Assembly: GCA_963794265.1 (NCBI GenBank)
Contig: CAWCDJ010000001.1
Span: 1,116,001 to 1,180,000, forward strand
Direction: 5' to 3'
Source: CAWCDJ01 sp963794265
GTDB taxonomy: Bacteria; Acidobacteriota; Terriglobia; Bryobacterales; Bryobacteraceae
DNA length: 64,000 nt
A model generated the notes under the pieces. The model made no database searches. It was given only the letters and a program-made list of their open reading frames with translations, and was not told the DNA's origin. Below are positions 28,203 through 36,125 of the stretch, piece after piece. Each line of letters starts with the position of its first letter. Position 1 is the first letter of the stretch. The translations under genes and the position numbers were made by a program.

Positions 28203-28810
28203 CTGTTTACCTCGACCCGGGCCGGAGCCCGGAAACCCGCCGCCAGAAACGCCACCATCCGGTCCACCAACTCCTCCGGGTTCCGGATTCCGCTGCCCTG
28301 CGGCTCGGGAGGGCCAAACATGGCGTGCGCCATCACCCCGATCATGAAATGCATGCGCCATTTCAATTCCTCCGGGCCCAACTCCGGCAGCGCCTCCCCA
28401 AGCGCCGATTGAAAGCGCTCCACCATCGGATGAAAATGCTTCTGCGCGATCCACATCATCATCCCTTCCCCATATAGCCGCCCCATGAGCCGCACAAATT
28501 GCGGGCTTTTCACGCGCTTATAGAATACGGGCGCCAGAAAAGCCTCCAGAATTGCCTCGAGCGGCGCTTTCCCCGGACCGAATTCCGCCGCCGCGCGGTC
28601 CAGCATGGCAAGCCGTTCCTCATTCACCGGACCCGCCGTGCGCATCACCACTTCGTCCAGGAGTTCTTCCTTGGAGCCGAAATGGTAGTGGACCGATGCC
28701 AGATTCACACCCGCCTCGGCAATGATCTGGCGTAGCGAAGTGGCTGCATAGCCGTGCTCGCTGATCAGCCGTTCCGCGGAATCCAATAGCTTTTGTTTCG
28801 TATCTGTCAT
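28199..28810 (-). CDS. TetR/AcrR family transcriptional regulator (CecR-like position)
   Basis: A 203-residue repressor-type regulator. The N-terminal helix-turn-helix reads TSLRQIIAEAGVNLASVHYHFGSKEELL, the canonical TetR motif. The C-terminal ligand-binding domain (residues about 80-200) is all-helical and includes RLMGRLYGEGMMMWIAQKHF, matching CecR/YbiH-type C-terminal domains in style. It is the first gene of the efflux operon and probably autoregulates it through the palindrome overlapping its promoter. The inducer is unknown; relatives respond to antibiotics such as chloramphenicol and cefoperazone in E. coli. Start ATG at 28810. Confidence 0.92.
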   Translation of the reverse strand: MTDTKQKLLDSAERLISEHGYAATSLRQIIAEAGVNLASVHYHFGSKEELLDEVVMRTAGPVNEERLAMLDRAAAEFGPGKAPLEAILEAFLAPVFYKRVKSPQFVRLMGRLYGEGMMMWIAQKHFHPMVERFQSALGEALPELGPEELKWRMHFMIGVMAHAMFGPPEPQGSGIRNPEELVDRMVAFLAAGFRAPARVEVNR

Positions 28811-28819
28811 ACGATTAAA

Positions 28820-28859
28820 ACAGTTGCTTAAATTATACGTTTAACTGTTCGATTGTCAA
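28820..28859 (-). promoter_or_regulatory. Consensus sigma-70 promoter with overlapping operator for the efflux operon
   Basis: On the minus strand TTGACA (28859-28854) and TATAAT (28837-28832) are both perfect hexamers separated by 16 bases. An interrupted palindrome overlaps it: AACAGTT in the spacer and AACTGTT just downstream of the -10, with inner TTAAA/TTTAA symmetry. A TetR dimer bound there would block RNA polymerase. The predicted mRNA start is about 15 bases before the TetR ATG, and no clear Shine-Dalgarno sequence is present. Confidence 0.7.
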
Positions 28860-28993
28860 ACATCCATTTGCAACGGGCGCCGGTGACTTTTCACCATTCA
28901 GATGCTCGCCTGTGCGGCATGAGAATTGCACTCGCTTAGGCGGGTAGTACGGAGCCTGTTTCGAGGTTGTATCTGGAGGGGTTTGAAAAGACT

Positions 28994-29206
28994 ATGTTGA
29001 ACTGGTTTTCCGAACTCTGGTGCAAGAGAATGCACACGAAGGCAATGTGGCCCATTCACGGGCGGTACGTTTGCTCCCGCTGTCTTCGTGAATACGCCTT
29101 GGACTGGGAGGGCTCCCCCAGGGTTGCGGATTACGCCGATCCGGCATTGCGGAAGACCGTGCCGGTACACAGCACCGTGACAGTTTACAGTGAAATGTCC
29201 AATTAA
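28994..29206 (+). CDS. Small CxxC-containing protein of unknown function
   Basis: A 70-residue protein beginning MLNWFSELWCKRMHTKAMW and containing PIHGRYVCSRCLREYALDWE. The CxxC pair, together with the earlier cysteine and histidines, could bind one zinc ion or form a disulfide. I recall similar short proteins with the WPIHGxYxCxxC motif from acidobacteria, but cannot name a function. It stands alone between the divergent efflux operon and the endonuclease IV gene. GGAGGG lies about 12 bases before the ATG, slightly far, so a TTG at 28967 is an alternative start. Confidence 0.6.
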   Translation: MLNWFSELWCKRMHTKAMWPIHGRYVCSRCLREYALDWEGSPRVADYADPALRKTVPVHSTVTVYSEMSN

Positions 29207-29246
29207 TGGACAGCCCTCGCCGGCGGTCGTGTCTTAGGATGCGGCT

Positions 29247-30113
29247 TTGCGTCTCGGAATCCACACATCGACCGCCGGCTCGCTCGAAAAAGCGGCCCTC
29301 AAAGCCGCCGAGTTGGGTGCCAACACCTTCCAGATCTTTTCCGCGAGCCCGCGCATGTGGCGCGCCGCACCGCCCGGCGCCGAGGAGGTGCGGCGTCTGC
29401 GCGCGGCCCGCGAGCGCCACGACCTCAACCCGCTGGCAATTCATGCCGGCTACCTGATCAACCTGGCATCTTCCGAACCTCTGGTTCGCGCCAAATCCAT
29501 CGAGGCTTTTCGCGGGGAACTCGAGCGCGCCGCCCTCATCGGCGCGGAGTACCTGGTTCTGCACCCGGGCAGTGCCAGGGGTCGCTCCGCGGACGAAGCC
29601 ATCGCCTCTTTCGTTTTGGGACTGCGCGACTCAGCCAAGGGCTTTCGCTCACATCGCGTGACGGTTCTGCTCGAAAACACCGCCGGATGCGGCACCAGCC
29701 TCGGCAGCCGCTTTGAGGAATTGCAGTCGATCCGGGAACTGGCGCTCGACCTCACAAGTCTGCCGGTCGGCTTTTGTCTCGACACCTGCCACTTGCTGGC
29801 GGCGGGCTTCGACATCGCCGCCCGGCGGGGATTGGACGATACGCTACAGCGCGCCGGCAAACTCCTCGGTTGGAGTCACATTCACCTCGTTCATGCGAAC
29901 GATTCCAAGACACCGCGCGGCTCGCGCGTCGACCGGCACGCCCATATTGGCGAGGGGCACATCGGTAAGGCCGGATTTCGCCGGATTCTGACTGATCCGA
30001 AACTACACGCCCTGCCCTTCATCCTGGAGACACCTTTCACAAATCCGGGAGACGACCGTTCCAATCTCGACACTCTCAAGGCCCTCTCCGCCAAGCTCCG
30101 TACAAAGGCATAA
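29247..30113 (+). CDS. nfo: Endonuclease IV (AP endonuclease)
   Basis: A 288-residue DNA-repair enzyme of the Nfo/AP-endonuclease-2 TIM-barrel family, which cleaves 5' to abasic sites with three zinc ions. Diagnostic blocks are LGIHTSTAGSLEKAALKAAELG at the N-terminus (in part), LAIHAGYLINLAS, LVLHPGSARG, LLENTAGCGTSLGSRFEEL, FCLDTCHLLAAGFDI, HLVHANDSKTPRGSRVDRHAHIGEG (quoted in part) and FILETPF. These carry the histidine, aspartate and glutamate zinc ligands. Length is normal. The start is TTG at 29247, since no ATG precedes the conserved first strand. It is transcribed in the same direction as the small CxxC protein, 40 bases downstream. Confidence 0.93.
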   Translation: MRLGIHTSTAGSLEKAALKAAELGANTFQIFSASPRMWRAAPPGAEEVRRLRAARERHDLNPLAIHAGYLINLASSEPLVRAKSIEAFRGELERAALIGAEYLVLHPGSARGRSADEAIASFVLGLRDSAKGFRSHRVTVLLENTAGCGTSLGSRFEELQSIRELALDLTSLPVGFCLDTCHLLAAGFDIAARRGLDDTLQRAGKLLGWSHIHLVHANDSKTPRGSRVDRHAHIGEGHIGKAGFRRILTDPKLHALPFILETPFTNPGDDRSNLDTLKALSAKLRTKA

Positions 30114-30157
30114 CGCGTGTTACTCAGCCGTTAGCGCCGTTCGACCAAGACATACCG

Positions 30158-31105
30158 ATGCGCACCTTAGCTTCTTCTCTGTGCCTTTTGGCCGCCCTCG
30201 CAATCACCAGCGCCGCGGGAGATGGACCCCGGCTCCTGGAAGACCGTGCGCCGAGGCTCGCGCCCGGCCCCTCCGCGAATATCCGAGTGGATGTCTCTAT
30301 GACCCTCGTCCCTGTCGCCGTTCAAGACACGACCGGACGCAATGTCCTCGGGCTCGACCGCGACAATTTCCGTGTGTTCGATGGAGCCGAGCAAAGGCCC
30401 ATCGTTTCCTTTGGCCGTCAGGACGCGCCTGTCAGCGTTGGCATCGTCTTCGATTGCAGCCAGAGCATGAAGAGCAAGTTCAAGGTGGCCCGCGAGGCGC
30501 CGCGCGAGCTGTTCCAGGAACTCAATCCCGAAGATGAAGCTTTCCTGGTTACCGTCTCGAGCCAGCCGAATCTTCGCCAGGATTTCACGTCGAACTTCGC
30601 CGATATTCGCAACGCCCTGCTGTTCACGCCGCCGCGCGGCGAAACTGCGCTGATCGACGGCGCCTATCTCGCTCTGGCGCACCTCGCCAAGGCGCATAAT
30701 CCGCGTAAGGTCCTCATCATCGTGTCCGATGGCGGCGACAACAACAGCCGCTATACCCTGCACGAATTGGAGGAACTCGCCCAGGAAGCCGATGCCCAGA
30801 TCTTCGCCATCTGCCTCTACCAGAACCCCAACAGTCCGGAAGAGCTCGGCGGGCCGGAACTGCTCGAGAAGCTCGCCAGTTCGAGCGGCGGAGTCCGCTA
30901 CCTGATCTCCGATCCCCGGGAAATGCACACCACGTTCGCCAGGATCGGCGTCACCATACACAACGAATATGTTCTGGGCTATTACCCGCCGGACGACGCA
31001 CCGGCCGGCAAGTACCGAAAAATCAAGGTGCAGTTGAAGCTGCCGGAAGGGTCTCCCCGGCTTCAGGTCTACGCTCGTACCGGCTACTACACTCCCGACC
31101 GGTAA
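30158..31105 (+). CDS. VWFA-domain protein of the acidobacterial secreted type
   Basis: A 315-residue exported protein matching the acidobacterial VWFA-related family (known as TIGR03436). After a signal peptide (LASSLCLLAALAITSAAG) comes the family-specific N-terminal strand region VSMTLVPVAVQDTTGRNVLGL, with DNFRVFDGAEQRPIVSF. The von Willebrand A domain has a MIDAS-type DCSQSMKSK and a second acidic motif VSDGGDNNSRYT. The C-terminus EYVLGYYPPDDAPAGKYRKI is also typical. Function is thought to be protein binding outside the cytoplasm; the partner is unknown. It lies 44 bases after nfo and 49 bases before leuS. Confidence 0.88.
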   Translation: MRTLASSLCLLAALAITSAAGDGPRLLEDRAPRLAPGPSANIRVDVSMTLVPVAVQDTTGRNVLGLDRDNFRVFDGAEQRPIVSFGRQDAPVSVGIVFDCSQSMKSKFKVAREAPRELFQELNPEDEAFLVTVSSQPNLRQDFTSNFADIRNALLFTPPRGETALIDGAYLALAHLAKAHNPRKVLIIVSDGGDNNSRYTLHELEELAQEADAQIFAICLYQNPNSPEELGGPELLEKLASSSGGVRYLISDPREMHTTFARIGVTIHNEYVLGYYPPDDAPAGKYRKIKVQLKLPEGSPRLQVYARTGYYTPDR

Positions 31106-31154
31106 GGGCCGCCGGTGATCTTGCTACGATGGAAATTAGACCCCATCGACAGCT

Positions 31155-33593
31155 ATGCCGGAAAAGCCGTACGACCATAACCATATCGAACTGAAGTGGC
31201 ACGAGGAGTGGCGGAACCAGGAGCTTTATCGGGCGGGAGAAGACCCCGCGCGGCCGAAGTTCTACGTTCTCGAGATGCTGCCCTACCCCAGCGGCACCCT
31301 GCACATCGGCCATATTCGAAACTACTCGATCGGCGATGCGCTGGCCCGGTACAAATGGATGCGCGGCTACAACGTCCTGCACCCGATGGGGTGGGACGCC
31401 TTCGGTCTTCCCGCCGAGAATGCCGCCATCGCCAACAAACGGCCGCCGCGCGAGTGGACGCTGCAGAACATCGCGGCGATGAAGAAGACCCACCGCCGCT
31501 TCGCCTTCAGCTACGACTGGAGCCGTGAGGTCTCAACCTGCGAACCCGAGTACTACCGCTGGAACCAGTGGTTTTTTCTCAAAATGCTGGAACGCGGCCT
31601 GGCCTATCGCAAGAAGGCCCTGGTCAACTGGTGCCCGAAATGTGCCACCGTCCTGGCCAATGAGCAAGTCGTCGAAGGCTGCTGCTGGCGTCACGAAGAC
31701 ACCCCCGTCGAGCAGCGCGCGCTGGAGCAATGGTTCCTCAAGATCACCACGTACGCCGACCAGTTGCTCGAAGACATGAAGCAGCTCGAAGGCGGTTGGC
31801 CGGAGCGCGTGCTCACCATGCAGCGCAATTGGATCGGCCGCTCCGAAGGTGCGGAAATCGACTTCAAACTGGCCGGTACCGGAGAGCCGATTCGCGTGTT
31901 TACGACCCGCGTCGACACCATCTACGGCGCCACCTGCGTGATTCTCGCCCCCGAGCATCCGCTCAACCCGAAACTGCTCGACGCGGAAGGCCAGGCGCGC
32001 GCCAAGGCCATGGTGGACGACCGCGCCAATCGCGACCCGGGCGACATTCTGAAGGAAGGTTTCTTCACCGGGCACTACGCAGTGAACCCGTTCAGCGGCG
32101 AAAACGTGCCGGTATGGATCGGCAACTTTGTCCTCATGGGCTACGGCACCGGCGCGATTATGGCGGTTCCCGCACATGACGATCGCGACTTCGAGTTCTG
32201 CCGCAAATATGATATTGCCGTCCGGCCGGTGATCCGGCCGGACGATGGCGAACTGGCCGTGGAGCCCGGCATGACCCACGCGTTCACCGACGACGGTGTC
32301 GTGGAAAACTCCGGCCCCTGGTCCGGGTTGCCAGGCGAGGAAGCGCGCCGCCGGATGGCCGCCTACGCCAAGGAACACGGTTTCGGTAAACCGGCGGTCA
32401 CCTACCGCATCAAAGACTGGGGAATCTCGCGCCAGCGCTACTGGGGAACCCCGATTCCCGTCATTCACTGCCCGAACTGCGGGGTGGTGCCGGTGCCCGA
32501 AGACCAGCTTCCGGTGGTGCTGCCGGATCGAATCGAGATTACCGGGGCAGGCCGTTCCCCGCTCGAAAACGTCCCCGAATTCGTCAACGTGATCTGCCCG
32601 AAGTGCGGCGGCGCGGCGCGTCGGGAGACCGACACCATGGACACGTTTATCGATTCGTCCTGGTATTTTTACCGCTATTGCGATCCGCATAACGACCGCA
32701 TGCCGTTCGACCCCGCGAAAATCGCCTACTGGTTCGAGATCGACCAGTATATCGGCGGTGTCGAGCACGCCATTTTACACCTGATCTATTCGCGCTTTTT
32801 CACCAAAATGATGCGCGATATCGGGCTGATTCAAAACAGCGAACCGGCGCGGCGTCTCTTCACCCAGGGAATGGTCATCGCCGAAGGCGCCAAGATGTCG
32901 AAATCCAAAGGCAACGTGGTGGGAGCCGACATGCTTGCGGAGCGCTTCGGCGCGGATACGGCCCGCATGTTCGTCCTCTTCGCCGCCCCTCCGGAAAAGG
33001 AAGTGGACTGGCGCTTTGAAGGCGCCGAAGGCATCTACCGCTTCCTCGGCCGGGTGTATCGTTTCGTGACCCGCAGCCTGGGGCAGGGCTCCGCCGAGGG
33101 ATCGTCCGACCGCAAGGTCCTCCGCAAGATGCATCAGACCCTCAGGAAAATCACAGAGGATTTCGAGACCCGCTGGCATTTCAACACCTGCATCGCCTCC
33201 ATCATGGAACTGGTGAACGTGCTGTACGCCGAAGAGGGTAAGCTCTCGGCCGGCGCCATCTCGGAAATTGCGGAGAAACTGGCGCTCATGCTGGCTCCCT
33301 TCGCGCCCTACCTCTCGCAGGAGATCTGGGCGGAAATCGGGCGGGAAGGCCCGGTCTTCCACCAGTGCTGGCCGGCTTTCGACCCCGAACTGGCTAAGGA
33401 AGACCTGGCCGAAATCGTCGTCCAGGTGAACGGCAAACTGCGCGCCCGCATCTACGCCCCGTTTGGCACTCCCAAGGACCAGCTCGACGCCCAGGCGCTG
33501 AGTGACGAAAAAGTGCAGCAGCTACTCGACGGCAAGCATATTCTGAAGACCATTACGGTGCCCGATAAACTGGTCAATTTCGTGGTCCGGTAA
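31155..33593 (+). CDS. leuS: Leucyl-tRNA synthetase
   Basis: An 812-residue class I aminoacyl-tRNA synthetase that charges tRNA-Leu. The HIGH motif is HIGH at residues 50-53 (PYPSGTLHIGHIRNYS) and KMSKS is at 580-584. The leucine-specific editing domain (CP1) contains FTTRVDTIYGATC and GYGTGAIMAVPAHDDRDFEF. WNQWFFLKMLERGLAYRK and a zinc-binding-like cysteine cluster (WCPKCATVLANEQV) are typical of bacterial LeuS. The C-terminal anticodon-binding domain ends in QVNGKLRARI. It is the most secure housekeeping call in the window. Its stop overlaps the convergent methyltransferase gene by 20 bases. Confidence 0.98.
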   Translation: MPEKPYDHNHIELKWHEEWRNQELYRAGEDPARPKFYVLEMLPYPSGTLHIGHIRNYSIGDALARYKWMRGYNVLHPMGWDAFGLPAENAAIANKRPPREWTLQNIAAMKKTHRRFAFSYDWSREVSTCEPEYYRWNQWFFLKMLERGLAYRKKALVNWCPKCATVLANEQVVEGCCWRHEDTPVEQRALEQWFLKITTYADQLLEDMKQLEGGWPERVLTMQRNWIGRSEGAEIDFKLAGTGEPIRVFTTRVDTIYGATCVILAPEHPLNPKLLDAEGQARAKAMVDDRANRDPGDILKEGFFTGHYAVNPFSGENVPVWIGNFVLMGYGTGAIMAVPAHDDRDFEFCRKYDIAVRPVIRPDDGELAVEPGMTHAFTDDGVVENSGPWSGLPGEEARRRMAAYAKEHGFGKPAVTYRIKDWGISRQRYWGTPIPVIHCPNCGVVPVPEDQLPVVLPDRIEITGAGRSPLENVPEFVNVICPKCGGAARRETDTMDTFIDSSWYFYRYCDPHNDRMPFDPAKIAYWFEIDQYIGGVEHAILHLIYSRFFTKMMRDIGLIQNSEPARRLFTQGMVIAEGAKMSKSKGNVVGADMLAERFGADTARMFVLFAAPPEKEVDWRFEGAEGIYRFLGRVYRFVTRSLGQGSAEGSSDRKVLRKMHQTLRKITEDFETRWHFNTCIASIMELVNVLYAEEGKLSAGAISEIAEKLALMLAPFAPYLSQEIWAEIGREGPVFHQCWPAFDPELAKEDLAEIVVQVNGKLRARIYAPFGTPKDQLDAQALSDEKVQQLLDGKHILKTITVPDKLVNFVVR

Positions 33594-34758
33594 GCTGAAC
33601 GACCGTTTCCAGGTGGAACGTCTGCGGGAACAGGTCGATCATCGACATGCGGTCCACGGTATAGCCGGCGGCGATCAGGCCTGCCAGATCCCTGGCTAGC
33701 GTGGAGGGGTCGCAGGCCACGATTGTGACCCGCTGCGGACAGAGCCCAGCCATCCGCGCGACCACCGCCTTTCCGAGGCCGGAGCGCGGCGGATCGAGCA
33801 GTACCAGGTCCGGCGCATGGTCGAGCGCCGCCAGATATTCCTCGGCGTCGCGCCGTTCCGCCCGGACATTCGCCAGCCCAGCGCGCTGGGCGTTGAATTC
33901 CAGGTCGCGCACGGCGCCCGAGCCCGACTCCACCGCCGTGACCTCCTTGAATTTTCGACCGAGCGCGAGAGAAAACAGGCCCACCCCGGCGTAAAGGTCG
34001 AGAGCGTTTTCGCCCGCGGCGCCGCCTACGGCCAACTCCACCAGCGGGTCCAGCAGAAAACGGTTCACCTGGAAGAACGAGTTCCGGCTCACCCGGAAGC
34101 GCCCTTCGTAATCCAGCGGACCGCTGACCAGACCCGGAATCGTCTCGGCCGCCCATTCGAAAAAACGGCGGGCCACGGGGCGCTCCGTCTCCACCACGTT
34201 CAACTGCACCTGCCGCTCGTCCGTGAAGATCTCGAGCGAGCGGAGAAAGCGCGGCCAGCGCGGATCGCGCACCATGCGGTTAAGCGCGGCGATGCACTCG
34301 TTCGTTCTGGGAGAAGAGATCGGGCACTGCTCGATGGCGCAAAGCTTGTGCGAACGCCCTTCGCGGTATCCGATCCGTCCGTCGCGCACGTGCAGTTGCA
34401 CCCGGTTGCGATAGCCCCATGGCTCGGCGGCGGCGATTTCGATCTCGGCCGGCGGCTCGATTTTGCCCAGGCGCCGTAACTCCTCCTCGAGAATCGCGCG
34501 CTTCGCCGCCAATTGGAAATCGTAGGGGGCGTGCTGGTAGTGGCACCCGCCGCAACGCGCGAAGTACGGGCAAGGCGCGGAAACGCGCTCCGGCGCCGGC
34601 TCGAGCACCGCGACCGTCCGGGCGCGCACCAGCCCGGGTTTCTCCTGCTCGGGTGCGACGCGGACCCGCTCGCCGGGCAGAACGAACGGTGCCAGCACTA
34701 CGCGCCCCTCCAGGCGCGCCAGGCCGTCGCCGCCGTAAACCAGCTTCTCGACCGTCAC
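33574..34758 (-). CDS. Class I SAM-dependent RNA (uracil-5-)methyltransferase, TrmA/RumA type
   Basis: A 394-residue enzyme that should methylate C5 of a uracil in rRNA or tRNA. An N-terminal TRAM domain (VEKLVYGGDGLARLEGR) precedes an iron-sulfur cluster site CPYFARCGGCHYQHAPYD with a fourth cysteine in CAIEQCPI. The Rossmann core has ALDLYAGVGLFSLALG (SAM binding) and DLVLLDPPRSGLG. The catalytic cysteine is in VACDPSTLARDL, and VDRMSMIDLFPQTFHLETV closes the fold. The paralogs RlmD, RlmC and TrmA cannot be distinguished here. The start is GTG at 34758; a ribosome-binding site AGGAGG lies about 20 bases upstream, leaving the true start open. Its 3' end overlaps leuS. Confidence 0.9.
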   Translation of the reverse strand: MTVEKLVYGGDGLARLEGRVVLAPFVLPGERVRVAPEQEKPGLVRARTVAVLEPAPERVSAPCPYFARCGGCHYQHAPYDFQLAAKRAILEEELRRLGKIEPPAEIEIAAAEPWGYRNRVQLHVRDGRIGYREGRSHKLCAIEQCPISSPRTNECIAALNRMVRDPRWPRFLRSLEIFTDERQVQLNVVETERPVARRFFEWAAETIPGLVSGPLDYEGRFRVSRNSFFQVNRFLLDPLVELAVGGAAGENALDLYAGVGLFSLALGRKFKEVTAVESGSGAVRDLEFNAQRAGLANVRAERRDAEEYLAALDHAPDLVLLDPPRSGLGKAVVARMAGLCPQRVTIVACDPSTLARDLAGLIAAGYTVDRMSMIDLFPQTFHLETVVQLTGPRN

Positions 34759-34850
34759 CTCGAAATTGCTTACGATAGGAATAGCCTCCTGATCCTCTAT
34801 GAAAACACGAGTTGCCGGCTCCAGGCAGCATAGGGCTTGAGTCTTCCCCG

Positions 34851-36125
34851 ATGCTCTCCTGCTACCTCCGCCTGCTGCGGGACAATCGCAACTATCGCCT
34901 GCTGTGGATCGCGCAACTCGTCAGCGAACTCGGCGACTGGTTCTACGCTCTTTCCGTCTACAGCCTGATCCTCCAGCTCACCGGTGGGAAAGCCGAGGCA
35001 GTAGGACTCGCGGTGGTGCTGCAGGTGCTGCCCCAGACGTTCGTCGCCCCCACCGCCGGGGTGCTCAACGACCGCCTCAGCCGCAAGGCGATCATGATCG
35101 GAACGGACGTGGCGCGCTGCTTCATCGTGCTCGGGATGGTGGTGGTGCGCACTCCGGGCATGCTGTGGCTGGTTTACGTGCTGCTGCTGTTCGAAACTGT
35201 CGGCGCGGCGTTCAATGAGCCGGCGCACAGCGCGGCCATCCCCAACATCGTCCCGGAACGCGACGTGCTGCCGGCCAACACGCTGGCTTCCATCACGTGG
35301 TCGTTCTGTCTGGCCGCCGGAGCGGGGCTGGGCGGAATTGCGGCGGTGCTGTTCGGACGCCAGGCGGTGTTCATTCTGAACGCGTTTTCTTTCCTGGTTT
35401 CCGCATGGCTGGTGCGCCGGATGAAGTTCAACGAACCGCACACCGCCGGCATGGCGCCACTGCGCGCCCGCGACCTGGTGGATTTCACCCCGGTCCTCGA
35501 TGGCGTGCGCTATATCCGCTCCCACCCGCTGATCTTCGCCACGGTGTTCGTCAAGGGCGGGGTCGGCTTGCTCGGAGCGAACAACGTCCTGCTGCCGATT
35601 CTCGGGCAGCGCGTCTTCCCGGTTCGATTTCACGGCATGGACCCGCAGCGCGCCGGGATGCTGGGGATGAGCGTGCTGATGGGCGCGCGCGGCGTGGGCT
35701 CCCTTGCTGGACCGCTGATCGGCGGCCGCTGGGCAGGCGAAGTCCACCAGCGGCTGCGCACCGGGATCCTGGTTGGATTTTTGTTTGCCGCCCTCGGCTA
35801 CGTGTGGCTGGGGACCTCGGGGTCGCTCCTGCTGGCGGTGGCGGCGGTGGTGCTGGCGCATGCCGGATCGTCCACCAACTGGGTCTTCTCCTCGACCCTG
35901 CTGCAGGTCTATACCGATGACCGCTTCCGCGGGCGCGTCTTCGCCGCCGACTACGGCATCTGCATGCTGACGCTCTCGGCCAGCAGCTACCTGGCCGGGG
36001 CGGCCATCGATTGGGGTATGGCGCCGCGCACGTTCGCCATCCTGATCGGCGCGGTCATGCTGGTCCCCGCCGCCGCCTGGGCCGCCACGCTATTCGTGAC
36101 GGAGCGCCGCGGCCGGGTCCATTGA
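34851..36125 (+). CDS. MFS transporter (EntS/multidrug-efflux type)
   Basis: A 424-residue membrane protein with about twelve TM helices. The opening LRDNRNYRLLWIAQLVSELGDWFYALSVY (quoted in part) is characteristic of the MFS_3/EntS branch, followed by GVLNDRLSRKAIMIGTDVARC, the loop 2-3 signature. The midpoint FETVGAAFNEPAHSAAIPNIV is another mark of this branch. Family members export siderophores or drugs, but the substrate is not readable. I start it at the ATG at 34851 because the codons from 34812 contribute no TM or conserved residues. It diverges from the methyltransferase gene, and its last 36 bases overlap the convergent ADOP gene. Confidence 0.88.
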   Translation: MLSCYLRLLRDNRNYRLLWIAQLVSELGDWFYALSVYSLILQLTGGKAEAVGLAVVLQVLPQTFVAPTAGVLNDRLSRKAIMIGTDVARCFIVLGMVVVRTPGMLWLVYVLLLFETVGAAFNEPAHSAAIPNIVPERDVLPANTLASITWSFCLAAGAGLGGIAAVLFGRQAVFILNAFSFLVSAWLVRRMKFNEPHTAGMAPLRARDLVDFTPVLDGVRYIRSHPLIFATVFVKGGVGLLGANNVLLPILGQRVFPVRFHGMDPQRAGMLGMSVLMGARGVGSLAGPLIGGRWAGEVHQRLRTGILVGFLFAALGYVWLGTSGSLLLAVAAVVLAHAGSSTNWVFSSTLLQVYTDDRFRGRVFAADYGICMLTLSASSYLAGAAIDWGMAPRTFAILIGAVMLVPAAAWAATLFVTERRGRVH

